In this document: positions 11,640 to 22,538 of the stretch, piece after piece | Position numbering within the stretch: position 1 is the stretch's first letter | How the letters are laid out: each line of letters begins with the position of its first letter | Origin: Cyathus striatus | Lineage: Eukaryota; Basidiomycota; Agaricomycetes; Agaricales; Nidulariaceae | Assembly: GCA_025738555.1 (NCBI GenBank) | Contig: JAOVFP010000001.1 | Span: 2,108,001-2,172,000 of the forward strand | Direction of reading: 5' to 3' | DNA: 64,000 nucleotides | The notes under the pieces: model-generated | What the model saw: only the letters and a program-made list of their open reading frames with translations | What the model was told of the DNA's origin: nothing | Databases searched by the model: none | Translations under genes and position numbers: made by a program

Positions 11640-14152
11640 AGAGCGGCCCCAGTGACTCCGCACAGGCTGAGGGCCGCGTTAATCTCTCCTGTGCACCTAA
11701 GGAGATAAGACTAAACGCATCCGCTCTTTTTGACCCCCAAGCTGTACATATTCCATTGACTTCGTTTTCTCCAGCTGCGCCGGATATGCCTCTTTCCTTC
11801 CTTTCGCTCATCGATTCTGGTTCAACCCACTGTTTTGCTGACTCGTCGTTTGTGAGGGAGCACAACCTTCCCACAACTCCGGTCCCTCCCATTGCACTGA
11901 AACTTTTTGACGGTACCTCTAACTCCATACTTACAGAGAGTATATTATTATCTGTAACGTTTCCTACTGGTGAATGCATGGATATTTCATTCTATGTAAC
12001 TCCGCTCGATTCTTCCTGCTCCGTGGTATTAGGATTTAACTGGCTCTCCCAACACAATCAGTGGGACTTTTCTCCGGCTTGCCGTTCGGCGTTCGAGAAA
12101 CTTAAGGACGCTTTCACTACAGCCCCCGTACTCACTCATTGGGTCCCTGACGCCCAGATCATTGTAGAGACTGACGCCTCCGATTATGCTCTCGGAGCAA
12201 TCCTCTCGATTGTTGCTGACGATGGCGATATTCACCCCATTGCGTTCCATTCCCGTACCTTCACCGCTCCTGAACTGAATTACGACACCCACGACAAGGA
12301 ACTCCTGGCTATTTTTGAAGCTTTTCGTGTCTGGCGACACTACTTGGAAGGTTCTGGTACTCCGGTTGATGTGGTTACTGACCATAAAAACTTAGAGTAT
12401 TTCTCCACCACCAAGATCCTCACTCGCCGTCAGGCTCGTTGGTCAGAGTACCTATCTCAGTTCAATCTGGTTATTCGTTTCTGCCCAGGGAAACTTGGTG
12501 CGAAACCTGACGCTTTAACTAGACGATGGGACGTCTACCCTAAAGGGGGGAATAACGACTATGCCAAAGTCAATCCGCACAATTTTCGCCCTGTTTTTAC
12601 CCAAGAACAGCTCATCGCCTCTATCCGTGCCACCACACTCCTTCATCCTGTTCTCCGTGCCAGCATCATTATGGATGTTGAGCAACTCCACCGCGACATC
12701 CTCACTGCCCAACCCCTAGACACTGTCGCATCCATCCACCTTCGCAATCCTACTAATCGTTGGTCTGTCGGTTCAGATGGCTTACTCCGCCTCGACAACC
12801 GAATTTATGTCCCAGACGACGATTCTCTCCGCCTTCGCGTTGTCCAGTACAAACATGATCATTTACTCGCCGGACATCCTGGTCAAAACAAGACCTTGGA
12901 TAATATTCGACGGGAATATACTTGGCCTGGACTTCGTACTTATGTCAAGGACTATTGTAAGTCTTGCACCATCTGCTTACGGTCTAAACCACAGTGTCAC
13001 CGTCCCTACGGTACCTTGAAGCAACTCCCTATTCCGGAGCGCCCATGGAACTCTATCTCTATGGACTTCATTGAAACGCTTCCCATCTCTGGATTTGATA
13101 AGTACAATTCAATCCTAGTTATTGTTGACCGTCTTAGCAAGCAAGCTATCTTCATCCCTTGTCATAACACCATTACCTCCGCCCAGCTAGCTAAGCTCTT
13201 TGTCATGCACGTATTCTCTAAGCACGGTGTTCCCAGCCACATTACCTCCGATCGTGGTTCGGAGTTCGTCTCCCACTTCTTCCGGTCTCTTGGTAAGGTT
13301 CTCGACATTAACCTACACTTTACCTCCGGATACCATCCAGAAGGCGACGGACAAACTGAACGCATTAACCAAGTCTTAGAGCAGTACCTCCGCATCTACT
13401 GCAATTACCAGCAGGACAACTGGGCTGATCTCCTCCCCATCGCTGAGTTCGCGTATAACAATACACCGAGCTCGACCACTAATACGACTCCTTTCTTCGC
13501 CAATAAGGGTTATCATCCACAGATTACAGTCTATCCCGAACGTGACGTTACCTCCGTTCATGCCAGGGACTATGCCGTGGACCTCCAGGAACTTCATGAA
13601 AACCTCAAGGCCGAAATAGCACTTGCTCAGAAGCGCTATCAGGTTGGAGCAGACAACCGTCGCTTGCCTGCCCCGGAGTTCAAAGTTGGAACCAAAGCCT
13701 TCGTCCATGCTAAGTTCTTTAACACCACTCGCCCTTCCAAGAAATTGGCTGAAAAGTATTACGGTCCTTTCGAGATCATTGCTGAAACTGGTACCCACTC
13801 CCGCACCCTTAGACTCCCTTCCAATTTCCGAGCTGTACACCCTGTATTCCATGTCTCTATGCTCGAGCCCGCAGTTGAAAACACTATCCCTGGTCGAGAG
13901 ATACCTCCGCCTCCCCCTGTGGAAATCGACGGAGATATCGAGTTCGAGATCAGTGAGATCTGCGACTCCAAGCTAGACCGCCGGTTCAAGAAATGTCCTC
14001 TTCGTTACTTAGTCCGATGGACTGGTTATGAAGGAACCGACGAAGAACTCACTTGGTTGGCTGCCACCGAAGTAGAACATGCTACAGAGCTCATAGAGGA
14101 ATTTCACGCTCGTTATCCCGATAAGCCCAATCCTTCTACTCCTGTTACATAG
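11636..14152 (+). CDS. pol: pol of gypsy-1 with reverse transcriptase deleted in frame
   Basis: Open over its full length in the -1 frame after gag (ATA at 11636). Order: aspartic protease with LIDSGSTH (about 11807-11830); a junction at about 12058-12060 where …LSQHN joins WDFSPACRSAF directly; RNase H with TDASDYALG, DKELLAIF and VTDHKNL (D-E-D); integrase with an HHCC zinc region (about 12853-12975) and DDE residues in SMDFIE, TSDRGSEF and GQTERINQ; a GPY/F-like module (KYYGPFEII); and a C-terminal chromodomain (YLVRWTGYEGTDEELTW). In gypsy-2 the junction is separated by about 1.2 kb (about 400 codons) holding the whole RT with its YLDD motif. The deletion kept the frame. Protease, RNase H and integrase look undamaged, so the fusion could still be translated. 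Confidence 0.95.
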   Translation: MESGPSDSAQAEGRVNLSCAPKEIRLNASALFDPQAVHIPLTSFSPAAPDMPLSFLSLIDSGSTHCFADSSFVREHNLPTTPVPPIALKLFDGTSNSILTESILLSVTFPTGECMDISFYVTPLDSSCSVVLGFNWLSQHNQWDFSPACRSAFEKLKDAFTTAPVLTHWVPDAQIIVETDASDYALGAILSIVADDGDIHPIAFHSRTFTAPELNYDTHDKELLAIFEAFRVWRHYLEGSGTPVDVVTDHKNLEYFSTTKILTRRQARWSEYLSQFNLVIRFCPGKLGAKPDALTRRWDVYPKGGNNDYAKVNPHNFRPVFTQEQLIASIRATTLLHPVLRASIIMDVEQLHRDILTAQPLDTVASIHLRNPTNRWSVGSDGLLRLDNRIYVPDDDSLRLRVVQYKHDHLLAGHPGQNKTLDNIRREYTWPGLRTYVKDYCKSCTICLRSKPQCHRPYGTLKQLPIPERPWNSISMDFIETLPISGFDKYNSILVIVDRLSKQAIFIPCHNTITSAQLAKLFVMHVFSKHGVPSHITSDRGSEFVSHFFRSLGKVLDINLHFTSGYHPEGDGQTERINQVLEQYLRIYCNYQQDNWADLLPIAEFAYNNTPSSTTNTTPFFANKGYHPQITVYPERDVTSVHARDYAVDLQELHENLKAEIALAQKRYQVGADNRRLPAPEFKVGTKAFVHAKFFNTTRPSKKLAEKYYGPFEIIAETGTHSRTLRLPSNFRAVHPVFHVSMLEPAVENTIPGREIPPPPPVEIDGDIEFEISEICDSKLDRRFKKCPLRYLVRWTGYEGTDEELTWLAATEVEHATELIEEFHARYPDKPNPSTPVT

Positions 14153-14475
14153 ATTTTCTCCGCTTACATTTTCGTTTCTCCGCTATAGTTTATTGTATAT
14201 CCGTATCCGTCTTCTTGACCAAAGGTTGAAGATTGACGCTTCTCCGGACACCGCTTGCATGATGACCACTACGTTTAATAAGCATAGCTGATTCATCACT
14301 TTGCATACTTAACGAGGTGGGCTGAGAGTGGAAGTACGGAGTTGTATTGGTTTTCTCCTAAGGTGTTTCTCTTTACTCCGTATTATCGTTTACTCTTACT
14401 TTTTCGTTCTCGCGTCAAAAAAATCATTAAAGTCCACACAAAACAAGTATTTACATTTTTTCCGCCTACTGTACA

Positions 14476-16041
14476 CTACTCTTCGTCTTCGTCTTCTTCC
14501 TCTTCATTACTCCCGGACTCATTAGTCTCCGCCGGAGTACCCTCCTCTGCCGCCTGCGTGGTCATCAACCTATTCAACGTTCCCATCAACTCCGTGTGCA
14601 TGTTGACGTTCCTACCCAATGCCTCCATGAGCATGGCCGATGAGGGGCTCCTGGAGTTGAGCTGCATCGCCAACTTGTCGCGCTCATTCTCCGCCAGATA
14701 AAGCTGATCCCTCAGGATCTTGCACTCGGCGTCGAACATCTTCCCCTTGGTCCACAATTCATCCGCCCGTTTCTCCGCGACCTCTAACTCCGACCTCGCC
14801 ACCGCCAGTTGCATCTGCAACTCCTCCACCAATTTCTCCTGCCCCACACCACCGGTCTTCATCTTCTCCAGACCCTTTCTCCGTTCCTCTGCGTTCCCCG
14901 GGACTACAGTCCCCCACATTATCCCCTCGTTGTCGCATCTCCCCTTCTTTGTCCGACACGCCTCACACGCCTTGTGGTCCATTTTCTTACCACTGTAGAA
15001 CATATTAGCATAACGCCGTACAGTGTCAGGAGATTCTTACCCGAGGTCTACCAAGCACTCCACCTGGCGTCGCTTGCAACTCGTGCAAGGAGCATGGAGA
15101 AGTACGCATGTCTTCTCCTCTTCATCCTCGGGGTTGTCACCCGCCTGACTCTCTGTGCCGGTATGACTCTTGCTTCCAGACTGACTAGCCTTGCTGCTAG
15201 CGTTGTCTTCCACCGCCTCGTCGTCAATCAGAGCCTTGCTCTTTATTCCCTTGCGTTGGGAAGTCCGGGTCGTAGTCTTCTTTTTAGGCGGTTTTGGCGT
15301 CGCCTCTGTCATGTCCTCTGGATTCGTGTCGGTGCGCCTTCTCTTGGAGCCACCCTCGTTCTCCGTCCGCTGGACGTTCTTCCCCACCTCTTCCTCCGGA
15401 GCTATGGTGTGGCCTTCGGCCTCTAGCTGCTGAACAGTGCGTTCGCAGTCAGCAATCTGCTCCGCGTTCATGTAAGTACCTACCTGTGGGTTGGTTGTTA
15501 CCTCCGGCTCTACCACAGTAGTTGGAACTCCTACATTTGTAGGACCTACCTCTGCCAATGCTTCCTCTACCACTTTTTCCACCGGAGTCGACTCGTCCAC
15601 TGGCATCACCAAACTATCGGCATTCCTATGGGTTCGTAAGGACATCTCCACCGATTCTCGACTAAACGAGATTACTCCCAACCTTGCAACTGCTGTCTCG
15701 TACTCCGCGTGTATTGGCGGAGTAGTGCCTTGCGCTGTCGATTCCTCCACTGGGCGACCAGTTAGTCGTGCCATCGTTTGAGCGACCCTCGCTTTTGTCT
15801 CTTCCTGCTTACGTTTCTTTTCCCTTACCGCCTCCAATCGTCGGTCTCCCTCGTCCACCTCCATTGTGTCCTCTTTCTCCGCCCCAGCCTGCTCTGTCTC
15901 CTTCACTGCCTCGACCTCGATCGACTCTGCCCCAACGCCTAGCTCCGCCCTGAAGGCCTTCAATTGCGCCTCCATCTCCTCGAGCCTCTTGAGTTTCTCC
16001 GCGTCGATGGCCTTTGGCATGGGCTGAGAGCTCGAAGACAT
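14476..16041 (-). CDS. Antisense spliced gene inside gypsy-1: Zn2Cys6-like coiled-coil protein
   Basis: Two exons on the strand opposite to gag-pol, between pol and the 3' LTR. Exon 1 is 16041-15041 and exon 2 is 14992-14476, joined across a 48-nt intron (14993-15040; GTAAGA…CTACAG, with GCTAAT as a possible branch site), giving about 505 residues. The splice joins two half-motifs, CTSCKRRQVEC and CEACRTKKGRC, separated by 13 residues. This matches the C-x2-C-x6-C-x(n)-C-x2-C-x6-C pattern of fungal binuclear zinc clusters. The N-terminal half is acidic with a KR-rich, NLS-like patch (KPPKKKTTTRTSQRKG). After the cluster comes a heptad-rich helix (about 14640-14880) and an acidic tail. A TATA-like box lies about 80 nt upstream. 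A DNA-binding or nuclear role is inferred from the cluster only; it is not a known retroelement protein to me. Confidence 0.8.
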
Positions 16042-16120
16042 TGTTTATAGTAGTCACGTGTTAAGGAGTTGTTGTAACGGGGTAAAAGATGGGTTTGATT
16101 TTCTCCACCACAGCTGACCT

Positions 16121-16128
16121 TTATATAT
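16121..16128 (-). promoter_or_regulatory. TATA-like box of the antisense gene
   Basis: On the minus strand this reads GGATATATAAAGG, about 80 nt before the ATG at 16041 and outside the 3' LTR. The position fits a fungal core promoter and suggests that the antisense gene has its own promoter. Confidence 0.5.
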
Positions 16129-16209
16129 CCGGACCTGATGTCAAAACGCCGATCAAATTTTCAAAAGCTTATAGTTGATCACGTGCTCAGGCCTCGAGGG
16201 CTCGGCCTT

Positions 16210-16222
16210 AAGGGGGGAATAC
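16210..16222 (+). promoter_or_regulatory. Polypurine tract of gypsy-1
   Basis: AAGGGGGGAATAC directly precedes the 3' LTR, the usual place for priming plus-strand DNA synthesis. Confidence 0.8.
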
Positions 16223-16666
16223 TGTCATATCCCATATCGCCTACCTCCGGACTCCTATGCTTTACTCCGCCTTTTCCTTTGCTTACTCCGAACCTTGCTT
16301 ACGCTCTTAGTATTACATACTGATTACTGTACATAGATTACTCTTGTTTCCTTTCTTCCGTTCTACTGAGCTATCCCCTCAGTATTGTAGTATACATCTC
16401 ATAGTGAGTCACTTATCATTCTTAAGTGCGCCACTATCTGTTTTACTTTACACCTCTCGTCTTCCGTCTCTCGTCTTCTCCGAAGGGCTTGCCCTTACTC
16501 CGAAATCCAGGACCAGGAATCCCAGGGGCACAGCACATAAGCTGAAGCCGAAGTCCTACCCCCTGAGTTATTGTTCTCCGCTTTCGTCTTACACTCACCC
16601 CTCGCTTCTCCGCAGTCACTCTCTCGTACTCCGCCGCCAAGTCAGGCTAGGGGCACGGTCGTGACA
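16223..16666 (+). repeat. 3' LTR of gypsy-1
   Basis: 444 bp, the same as 9438-9881 on reading. Followed by the TSD copy ACTAC (16667-16671). Confidence 0.97.
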
Positions 16667-16671
16667 ACTAC

Positions 16672-17630
16672 AAAGCTCTATCTAGATTATTCTAGAATGA
16701 ATGAGAATGTAGTGGCATATATTGAAGTAAAGGAGTAGCATACCATAGGTGAGAGATACGAAGGCAAGCATAATAGTAGAATTTCATATTTACCATAACA
16801 GCACTAGTGTACACTGTACAGGTGAATGTGGGACTAAATGCCTACATAAAAACATGCTCATTGCCAACAGGTCCCCTCCAAGATTGCTCCAAGATGGTAT
16901 GTGTGGATGTACAACAGTGTTGTATTCACGAAGGTTCATGACTTAAATGAACTAGCACCAACAGCCATCCTAGGTGTATCCAAGGTGTACCACTAATCAA
17001 AGGTGAAGCTTCAAAAGTACCAGCACATGAATCGATCTCACATTGGCATGTACACATGATTTAATCAGTTTACTCATGGCAGTCACTGTCAGTTTGTGAA
17101 TATCTGTGTTATTGATGCCCATCATACACCTCATGTGCACCAGCTTATCGATCTTGTATTTATAACTGACAGACATAGAAGCACATATCTTAAATATAAA
17201 CTCATACAAAAAGTTCCCTTCACAGTCTTGCAGGTGAATGTGGATAGAGGTTGGATAGAGACATGCACATGCAAATTCTACAAAATATTAACCACTGGGC
17301 CGATGACTCCAATATATTTCTTCACATTACATTTAGCCTTCACAGGTGTTAATACAATGTCAAGAACTAATACTTAATGAAGTGTTGATCCCCTTCACAA
17401 CTACTTCATTAAGGTTTTAACAACACAAGCAAATGAAGATTGTACATGTAATAGTGGGTGAGAGATTGTTCATGAGCCAATGAGCAAATAAAATTGTAAA
17501 GGCAGGGTATCCAGGTTCTAGTACAATAGTTCATTAAAATTTGAAGCTTTGAAGGCAAAAACATTTAGGGTGAAAGTGAACTAGAAGAATAGACAAATGG
17601 GCACATAGAAAATTCTGGGCACACACAAAA
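16672..17630. other. No recognisable gene
   Basis: AT-rich DNA with only short open frames (for example 17096-17377 on +) and no motif, splice chain or repeat that I can support. Confidence 0.5.
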
Positions 17631-18085
17631 GTAAGCATGATTGAGCATGCCACACTCAAGGTCATATTTTCATGCACAAAAGTGAGCATGATTGAGCTTG
17701 TCACACTCAAGGAATTTATTTTAGTTCTAAATGGTCCATTTGTGAGTCAAAAGGAGTGTAAATAAAATGTACATACTAGTGTTATATGACTGTGTCATAT
17801 TGTGAATGTGAGTGAGGTTTTTAATCAAGATATGAAGTCAAATGTTGAAGAATAATATTTATATTTCACACTCAAACATGTGTATGCACACTCATGTTCA
17901 TACTCAACGTGTGAGTGTGGATTGAGCATGCACACACACATTATGCTCAAGATTTTACTTCATGCTCAGGGTTAACATCTCATGCACAGGGTCCATACAT
18001 TCACACACAGGGTCTGAGTTTTCATGCTCAAGGTCATCAATTCACACTCAAGGTCTGTCAACTCACACTCAAAGTTTTTACTTCA
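17630..18085. repeat. Degenerate CA(T/C)GCTCAAGGT-type minisatellite
   Basis: Units such as TTCATGCTCAAGGTCA, TTCACACTCAAGGTCT and CATGCACAGGGTCC recur about every 20-30 bp. The same vocabulary (GAGCATGA, GTGAGTGTGAAT) returns at 18840-19080 and 19725-19790, so the three blocks are probably parts of one repeat-built element. Confidence 0.65.
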
Positions 18086-18839
18086 TGCTCACAAAAAAAT
18101 TATACAGTCATCAACCACCAAACGTGACACCCCCACCAAACGTGACAAACCCAACCAATTGGCTTCTCCTCACCTCAAATCTATGACTATCACTACAATT
18201 CTTTTTGTATTTTGAGGCTTAGTATCCTAGGAATGAGTTCCAACAGTATTTTTACAGATATATATTGAAATAGATATATGACACATAAATTAAGTTGGAG
18301 AGTTACCCCAAACATGAGATTTACAAAAAATACATAGCATGTATTACTCAATAAAGGTACTTGATTTAACTTTTTATAACATAAGCAGCTATTATTCAAT
18401 GTAATAAACCTGTATAAAAGTTTTCATGAGTAAAGTGCATCTATGTTCACTGATATCACTAGAAATCTGAAGTGCTCAGTGTTGCGAGACAAGGAGGTTT
18501 TGCTTATATTAATGATCTGGACTTCGGCAATCTTTAATTTTGAAGTGTTTTGCAATAAAGTGTATTGCCATCAGTGGCTGTCATGCCACATGGTTTTAAT
18601 CAAAATCCAGTCCCCTCAACTATTTTGCAAATGTTCACTCTCTACTAAAACACAGTGTGGTAAAAATTATAAAAAGGGATTCTAGATGATTATGTCTATC
18701 CATATGTACAATTTTTATAGTATAATGTGTACTAAATGATGTGAAATCACAGCTTCAAGTTTTGTTGTCACGTATAATGGTTGATGACTGTATGTTACAT
18801 TTATATTTTGACTTCACTTACATATGGGAGGAAAAGTAA

Positions 18840-19090
18840 GTTGCAAGTGTAATATTTGTGAGCATGAATAGGAATACCAATCACACACATGCTCAAGTTA
18901 AAGAACATTGAGCATGGAGCATGAGTGTAATACTTGTGAGTGTGAATAGGAATATCAATCACGCTCACACTCAAGTTAAGGACATTGAGTGCAAGTGTAA
19001 ATAAGTATTATAAATGTGATAGAATAGCTATCATGCTCATGTTCAAGTTAAAGGGTATTGAGCATGAGTGTAAATATAATACTGACATGC
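18840..19090. repeat. Tandem repeat, unit about 75-80 bp, three copies
   Basis: Blocks containing GTGAGTGTGAATAGGAATA, CAATCAC(A/G)C and CTCAAGTTAA, then an ATTGAG(C/T) element, repeat at about 18858, 18935 and 19020. Confidence 0.6.
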
Positions 19091-19134
19091 AGTTATACTA
19101 TGCAAATATGAATGAGTGTGATAGGTAGTATTCT

Positions 19135-19580
19135 ATCCTGTATTGATCCCTGCTATGCTGTGAAGCCCCCTGCTTCGTAGTGAATTTCCCTGCTTCATTG
19201 TTAAGCCCCCTTCCTCATTCTGAAGTTCCCTACTTTGCTGTAAAGCCCCATTCTTTGTTTTTTATTTCCCAAGGTCTCTGCTTCACTGTGAATCCCCCTG
19301 CCTTGTTCTTAATTTTCCTGCTTCATTGTAAAGCTTCCTGTATTTATCTGAGCCCTCAGCTTCATTATAAAGTTCCCCTGTTTCTACTATTCAATATACT
19401 CCATTTTCTAGCTCTATAAATTTCTAACTGTTAGTCTGGATTGCTGCTACTCTCTCTGAGTCATTTATTCAACCTGTAGATCATTTGTACACTCTCTGAA
19501 TCATTTATATACACTCTAAGTTATATCTAAACACTCTGGATTATTGGTATACCTTTTAAATTATTATACACTCATAAAGT
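19135..19580. repeat. Two short low-complexity arrays
   Basis: At 19140-19390, CCCTGCTTCATTGTGAAG-like units of about 20-22 bp repeat about ten times with drift. At 19440-19580, ACACTCTCTGAATCATTTAT-like units of about 28-30 bp repeat about five times. Neither has coding content. Confidence 0.65.
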
Positions 19581-20084
19581 AGACAATAACAATGAAATAT
19601 ATATAAAACCCACTGATGTTCTTCAATTATTACATTAAAGTACTTAGTATATACCAAATTGTATTAAATACATGCTTTACTATGCCAAGTATTCAGTATG
19701 TCATTGATATAAGACAGCCAGTTGGCTCATGCTCATATAAGGATTATTCACACTCATGTATAGGATATTCACACTCATATGGAAAGCCAGAGCACCATGC
19801 TCCAAACCATCAAATAAAATCAAGTTCCACACCTTGGCAACTCACCTGCAGATTTAGAATCTAGATTTACTCTTCAGGTGTTCTTTCTTCAGATACAAAG
19901 TTCAGTTAGTGTGCTTGGGAGTTGGGAGCCTTCATCAGGGTTGTGACATGTGTGCTTGAGCATAATTCATGAGCTTTTTGAGACAAAAATACTGTTATTT
20001 TCATATTTATATATTTATAAGACATATAAATTAAGGGTTCAGGAATAGGAAGCTGAGATGAGTGACAATGCCAGTACTTTACAC

Positions 20085-20430
20085 TCCCCCCCCCACTCTG
20101 GATGGACTCCAGCTTGTTCAGCTGGGGTCTGGGTGGAGTCCTGGTGGAATGAATATTGTTCGGATGGAGTCCTGATAGAATGGATATTGTCCTGGTGGCA
20201 TCCTGTTGGAATATACAGAGTCCTGATGGAGTCCTAATGGAGTCCATATTTTCCACTGGGTTATAATATCTTAGGTGTGTTCTTAAGTAAGAGTTCAGGA
20301 TTCCAGGTGGATTCTGGGTGGACTCCACAAGAAATTAGGTGTATTAGCATTTGTTTTGAGTATAATAATAATATAAGGGATCAGGACTCCAGGTGAATTC
20401 CAGGTGGACTCAACAAGAAATGTAGGTGTT
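20085..20430. repeat. GGACTCC minisatellite, left end of KDZ-A
   Basis: Degenerate units (GGATGGACTCCAG, GGATGGAGTCCTGATGGA, CCAGGTGGACTCC) in both orientations just inside the terminal C-run. The equivalent block in KDZ-B (34831-35100) aligns closely. Confidence 0.8.
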
Positions 20431-20662
20431 TTATAGGGTCTCAATTAATTCTCATACACATTTTCCCACACATCTCAGCATTGATAACAGCAATCTATTA
20501 TTATCTCCCTACCACATCTCTATTACCACTTGGTTGTCATGCCAACATGATGTGGCTAAGTACTTTTATTATTATTACACTTAGGGGCATTATTACTATA
20601 ATCATTAATATTACTATTACCTATTACATTTTCACACCATATATAAAAATATTACATAGAGA

Positions 20663-22429
20663 TTATATTTCAGTACCATCATCAAGTTCTAGATCTTCAC
20701 TAATAATGCTAAAATTTTGGCTGTTCTGCCGTTTTATTACATGTTGAGTATGATGAAAGATCATAGAATGTATGAACCAATTAAAGTTGCTTGGAGTCAT
20801 GCATTTCATTATAGATTCAAATCCACCAAGCCATGAGTTTAGCTGTCCACAGGCTTGTGTATTGAATGCTCGTTTGTAATATCTTCCACCATCTCTATCT
20901 TGTGCTATGTAAACAAGATTTGGTGCAGAACCATCTTGAGGTGCAGGATTACACCACTTCCTACAAAGGTAATCATCTGAGCAATGATTTGTATAGTGAT
21001 ACCCATCCACTACAAAGCAGCTACCTTTAAACCAATATACCCAACTTCCATTTGCAACTGCTGTTCTAAGGACCTTACATGCCTTATCAATACATATATA
21101 ATCTGGTCTTGATTCTTCATTACATCTTCCTAGAACTTGAGTATATTGGTTGCTGACTCTGACTTCACAAACTTTGTGCATGCAACTACAGCACCACATG
21201 GAGCACATATTGTCTCTACACAATAATAACAAGAGGCACTAAAATAATGTTTTTTGTTTGAAATTTCATTATCTGACTCATCATGATGCTGCTGAACATG
21301 TCTTCTTCTGGTTTTATTCCAAGGTAGATTTTCAGCTGGTTTACAAAGCATTCTTCGTGCACCATTTAAGTAGTCTGAACTATGTTCTAAGTTATATTTA
21401 TGCCACATTTCCTGGTGCTCATTGCAAGCTTGTGTATTATTTATCTTTTGATTTGGACAGTCATGAACACAACATCTTGCTCCAAATTCCTGGTTATGAA
21501 CATCACAAAATACACCTCCTCTATGGTTTACAAGTGTATTGGAACAATTGTCATATGCACAGTGCTTAAAATATATATTAGTATAATATTACTTATATTT
21601 AGTTGTGCATTACCTGTGGTCCCATAACAATCCCATCAATTACTACCATTGTAACTGTTGCACTCTCATGTGGTGGTGAGTCTTGAGTTTCTCTGTAAGG
21701 CTGTGTACACTCTGAGCAACTGTGACCATGTGATGCATGTATATTTCCATTTTCACCCAACTTTGCAAATGCTTCTTCTGTTAATTCAGTAATTGAAAGT
21801 CCATCAAGACCAATAAAATTAACATCAGATGCTGTAGCAACCATGCATATTGATTCATGTATAAAAGCCTGCCAGACTTGTCTGCGACTTATTTCCTTTC
21901 CATTTCCAAAACTATTGTTCCAATATTCAGTATAGGCTGCAGCAGATGCATGAAAACTATAAATACCATTCAGAACACTTTGGGAAAATGCTCTATCTAC
22001 CCATAGATTTTGTCCTACTTTCAAATATTTAGCAGAGTTTAAATGAGCCTTGTAGTATCCTTGTGTTTCATCATGGGCACATTCATGCTCTGCAGAATAT
22101 AATGTTTTACATATTTTACAAACACCTGATACCACATAAGCATATTCAGATATTTTTGAGCCTTTAATTAATGTTGCTGTAGGTATATCTCTAATTTTAG
22201 TATGCACACATAATGCCCATTCTTTACAACTCAGTGTCGTGATATTGGAGCCAAAATTTGAGAGAATAAATTCATCAAATACATCAAATGGGATGTTAGG
22301 AAATGGTTGTTCTTTTGCTGCAATTACTGGTTGAATAAAAATAAATAGAGCCAATATTGCACTTGGAAACCATTGAAATAGCCAGATTATTAATAGCCAG
22401 AATAAAATATGTTGAGTAATTTCTGGCAT
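20663..22429 (-). pseudogene. KDZ-A gene 2: CxC5/CxC6-DDE transposase-like protein
   Basis: Homologue of KDZ-B and KDZ-C gene 2. An upstream ATG matching the KDZ-B start is followed at once by TAA; the next ATG is 22429. A hydrophobic N-terminus (ILFWLLIIWLFQWF) is followed by a deletion of about 110 codons relative to B and C (about 22235). A CxC5-like cluster (CKICK), an intron of about 53 nt (about 21568-21620), and the CxC6-like cluster (CAYDNC…FCDVH…ACNEH) come next. A small indel near 21135 shifts the frame before IDKAC. The catalytic-type region then reads YICIDKAC, FVVDGYHYTNH and NTQACGQLNSW. In B and C the last motif is ACEQLN, so the presumed catalytic Glu is Gly here. Inactive. 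Confidence 0.82.
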
Positions 22430-22538
22430 TAATATAGCCCATATCCAGGTTATACACCACAGATATATTTTAAAAGTTGCAGCCCAATTGAAAATTTACA
22501 TTGTAAACTATTACAATTTGATTTCAATATACTTACTT

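Larger units (their letters stand above)
9438..16666 (+). mobile_element. Gypsy-1: RT-less Ty3/gypsy chromovirus with a captured antisense gene
   Basis: A 7.2 kb LTR element flanked by the 5-bp duplication ACTAC (9433-9437 and 16667-16671). The LTRs are 444 bp, begin TGTCA, end TGACA, and appear identical by eye. Order on +: 5' LTR, gag (two frameshifts), pol in the -1 frame (protease, RNase H, integrase, chromodomain, with no RT), a 2 kb insert holding a minus-strand spliced gene, polypurine tract, 3' LTR. It is clearly more GC-rich than its flanks. Identical LTRs imply recent insertion, yet the missing RT means the element cannot copy itself. Confidence 0.96.
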
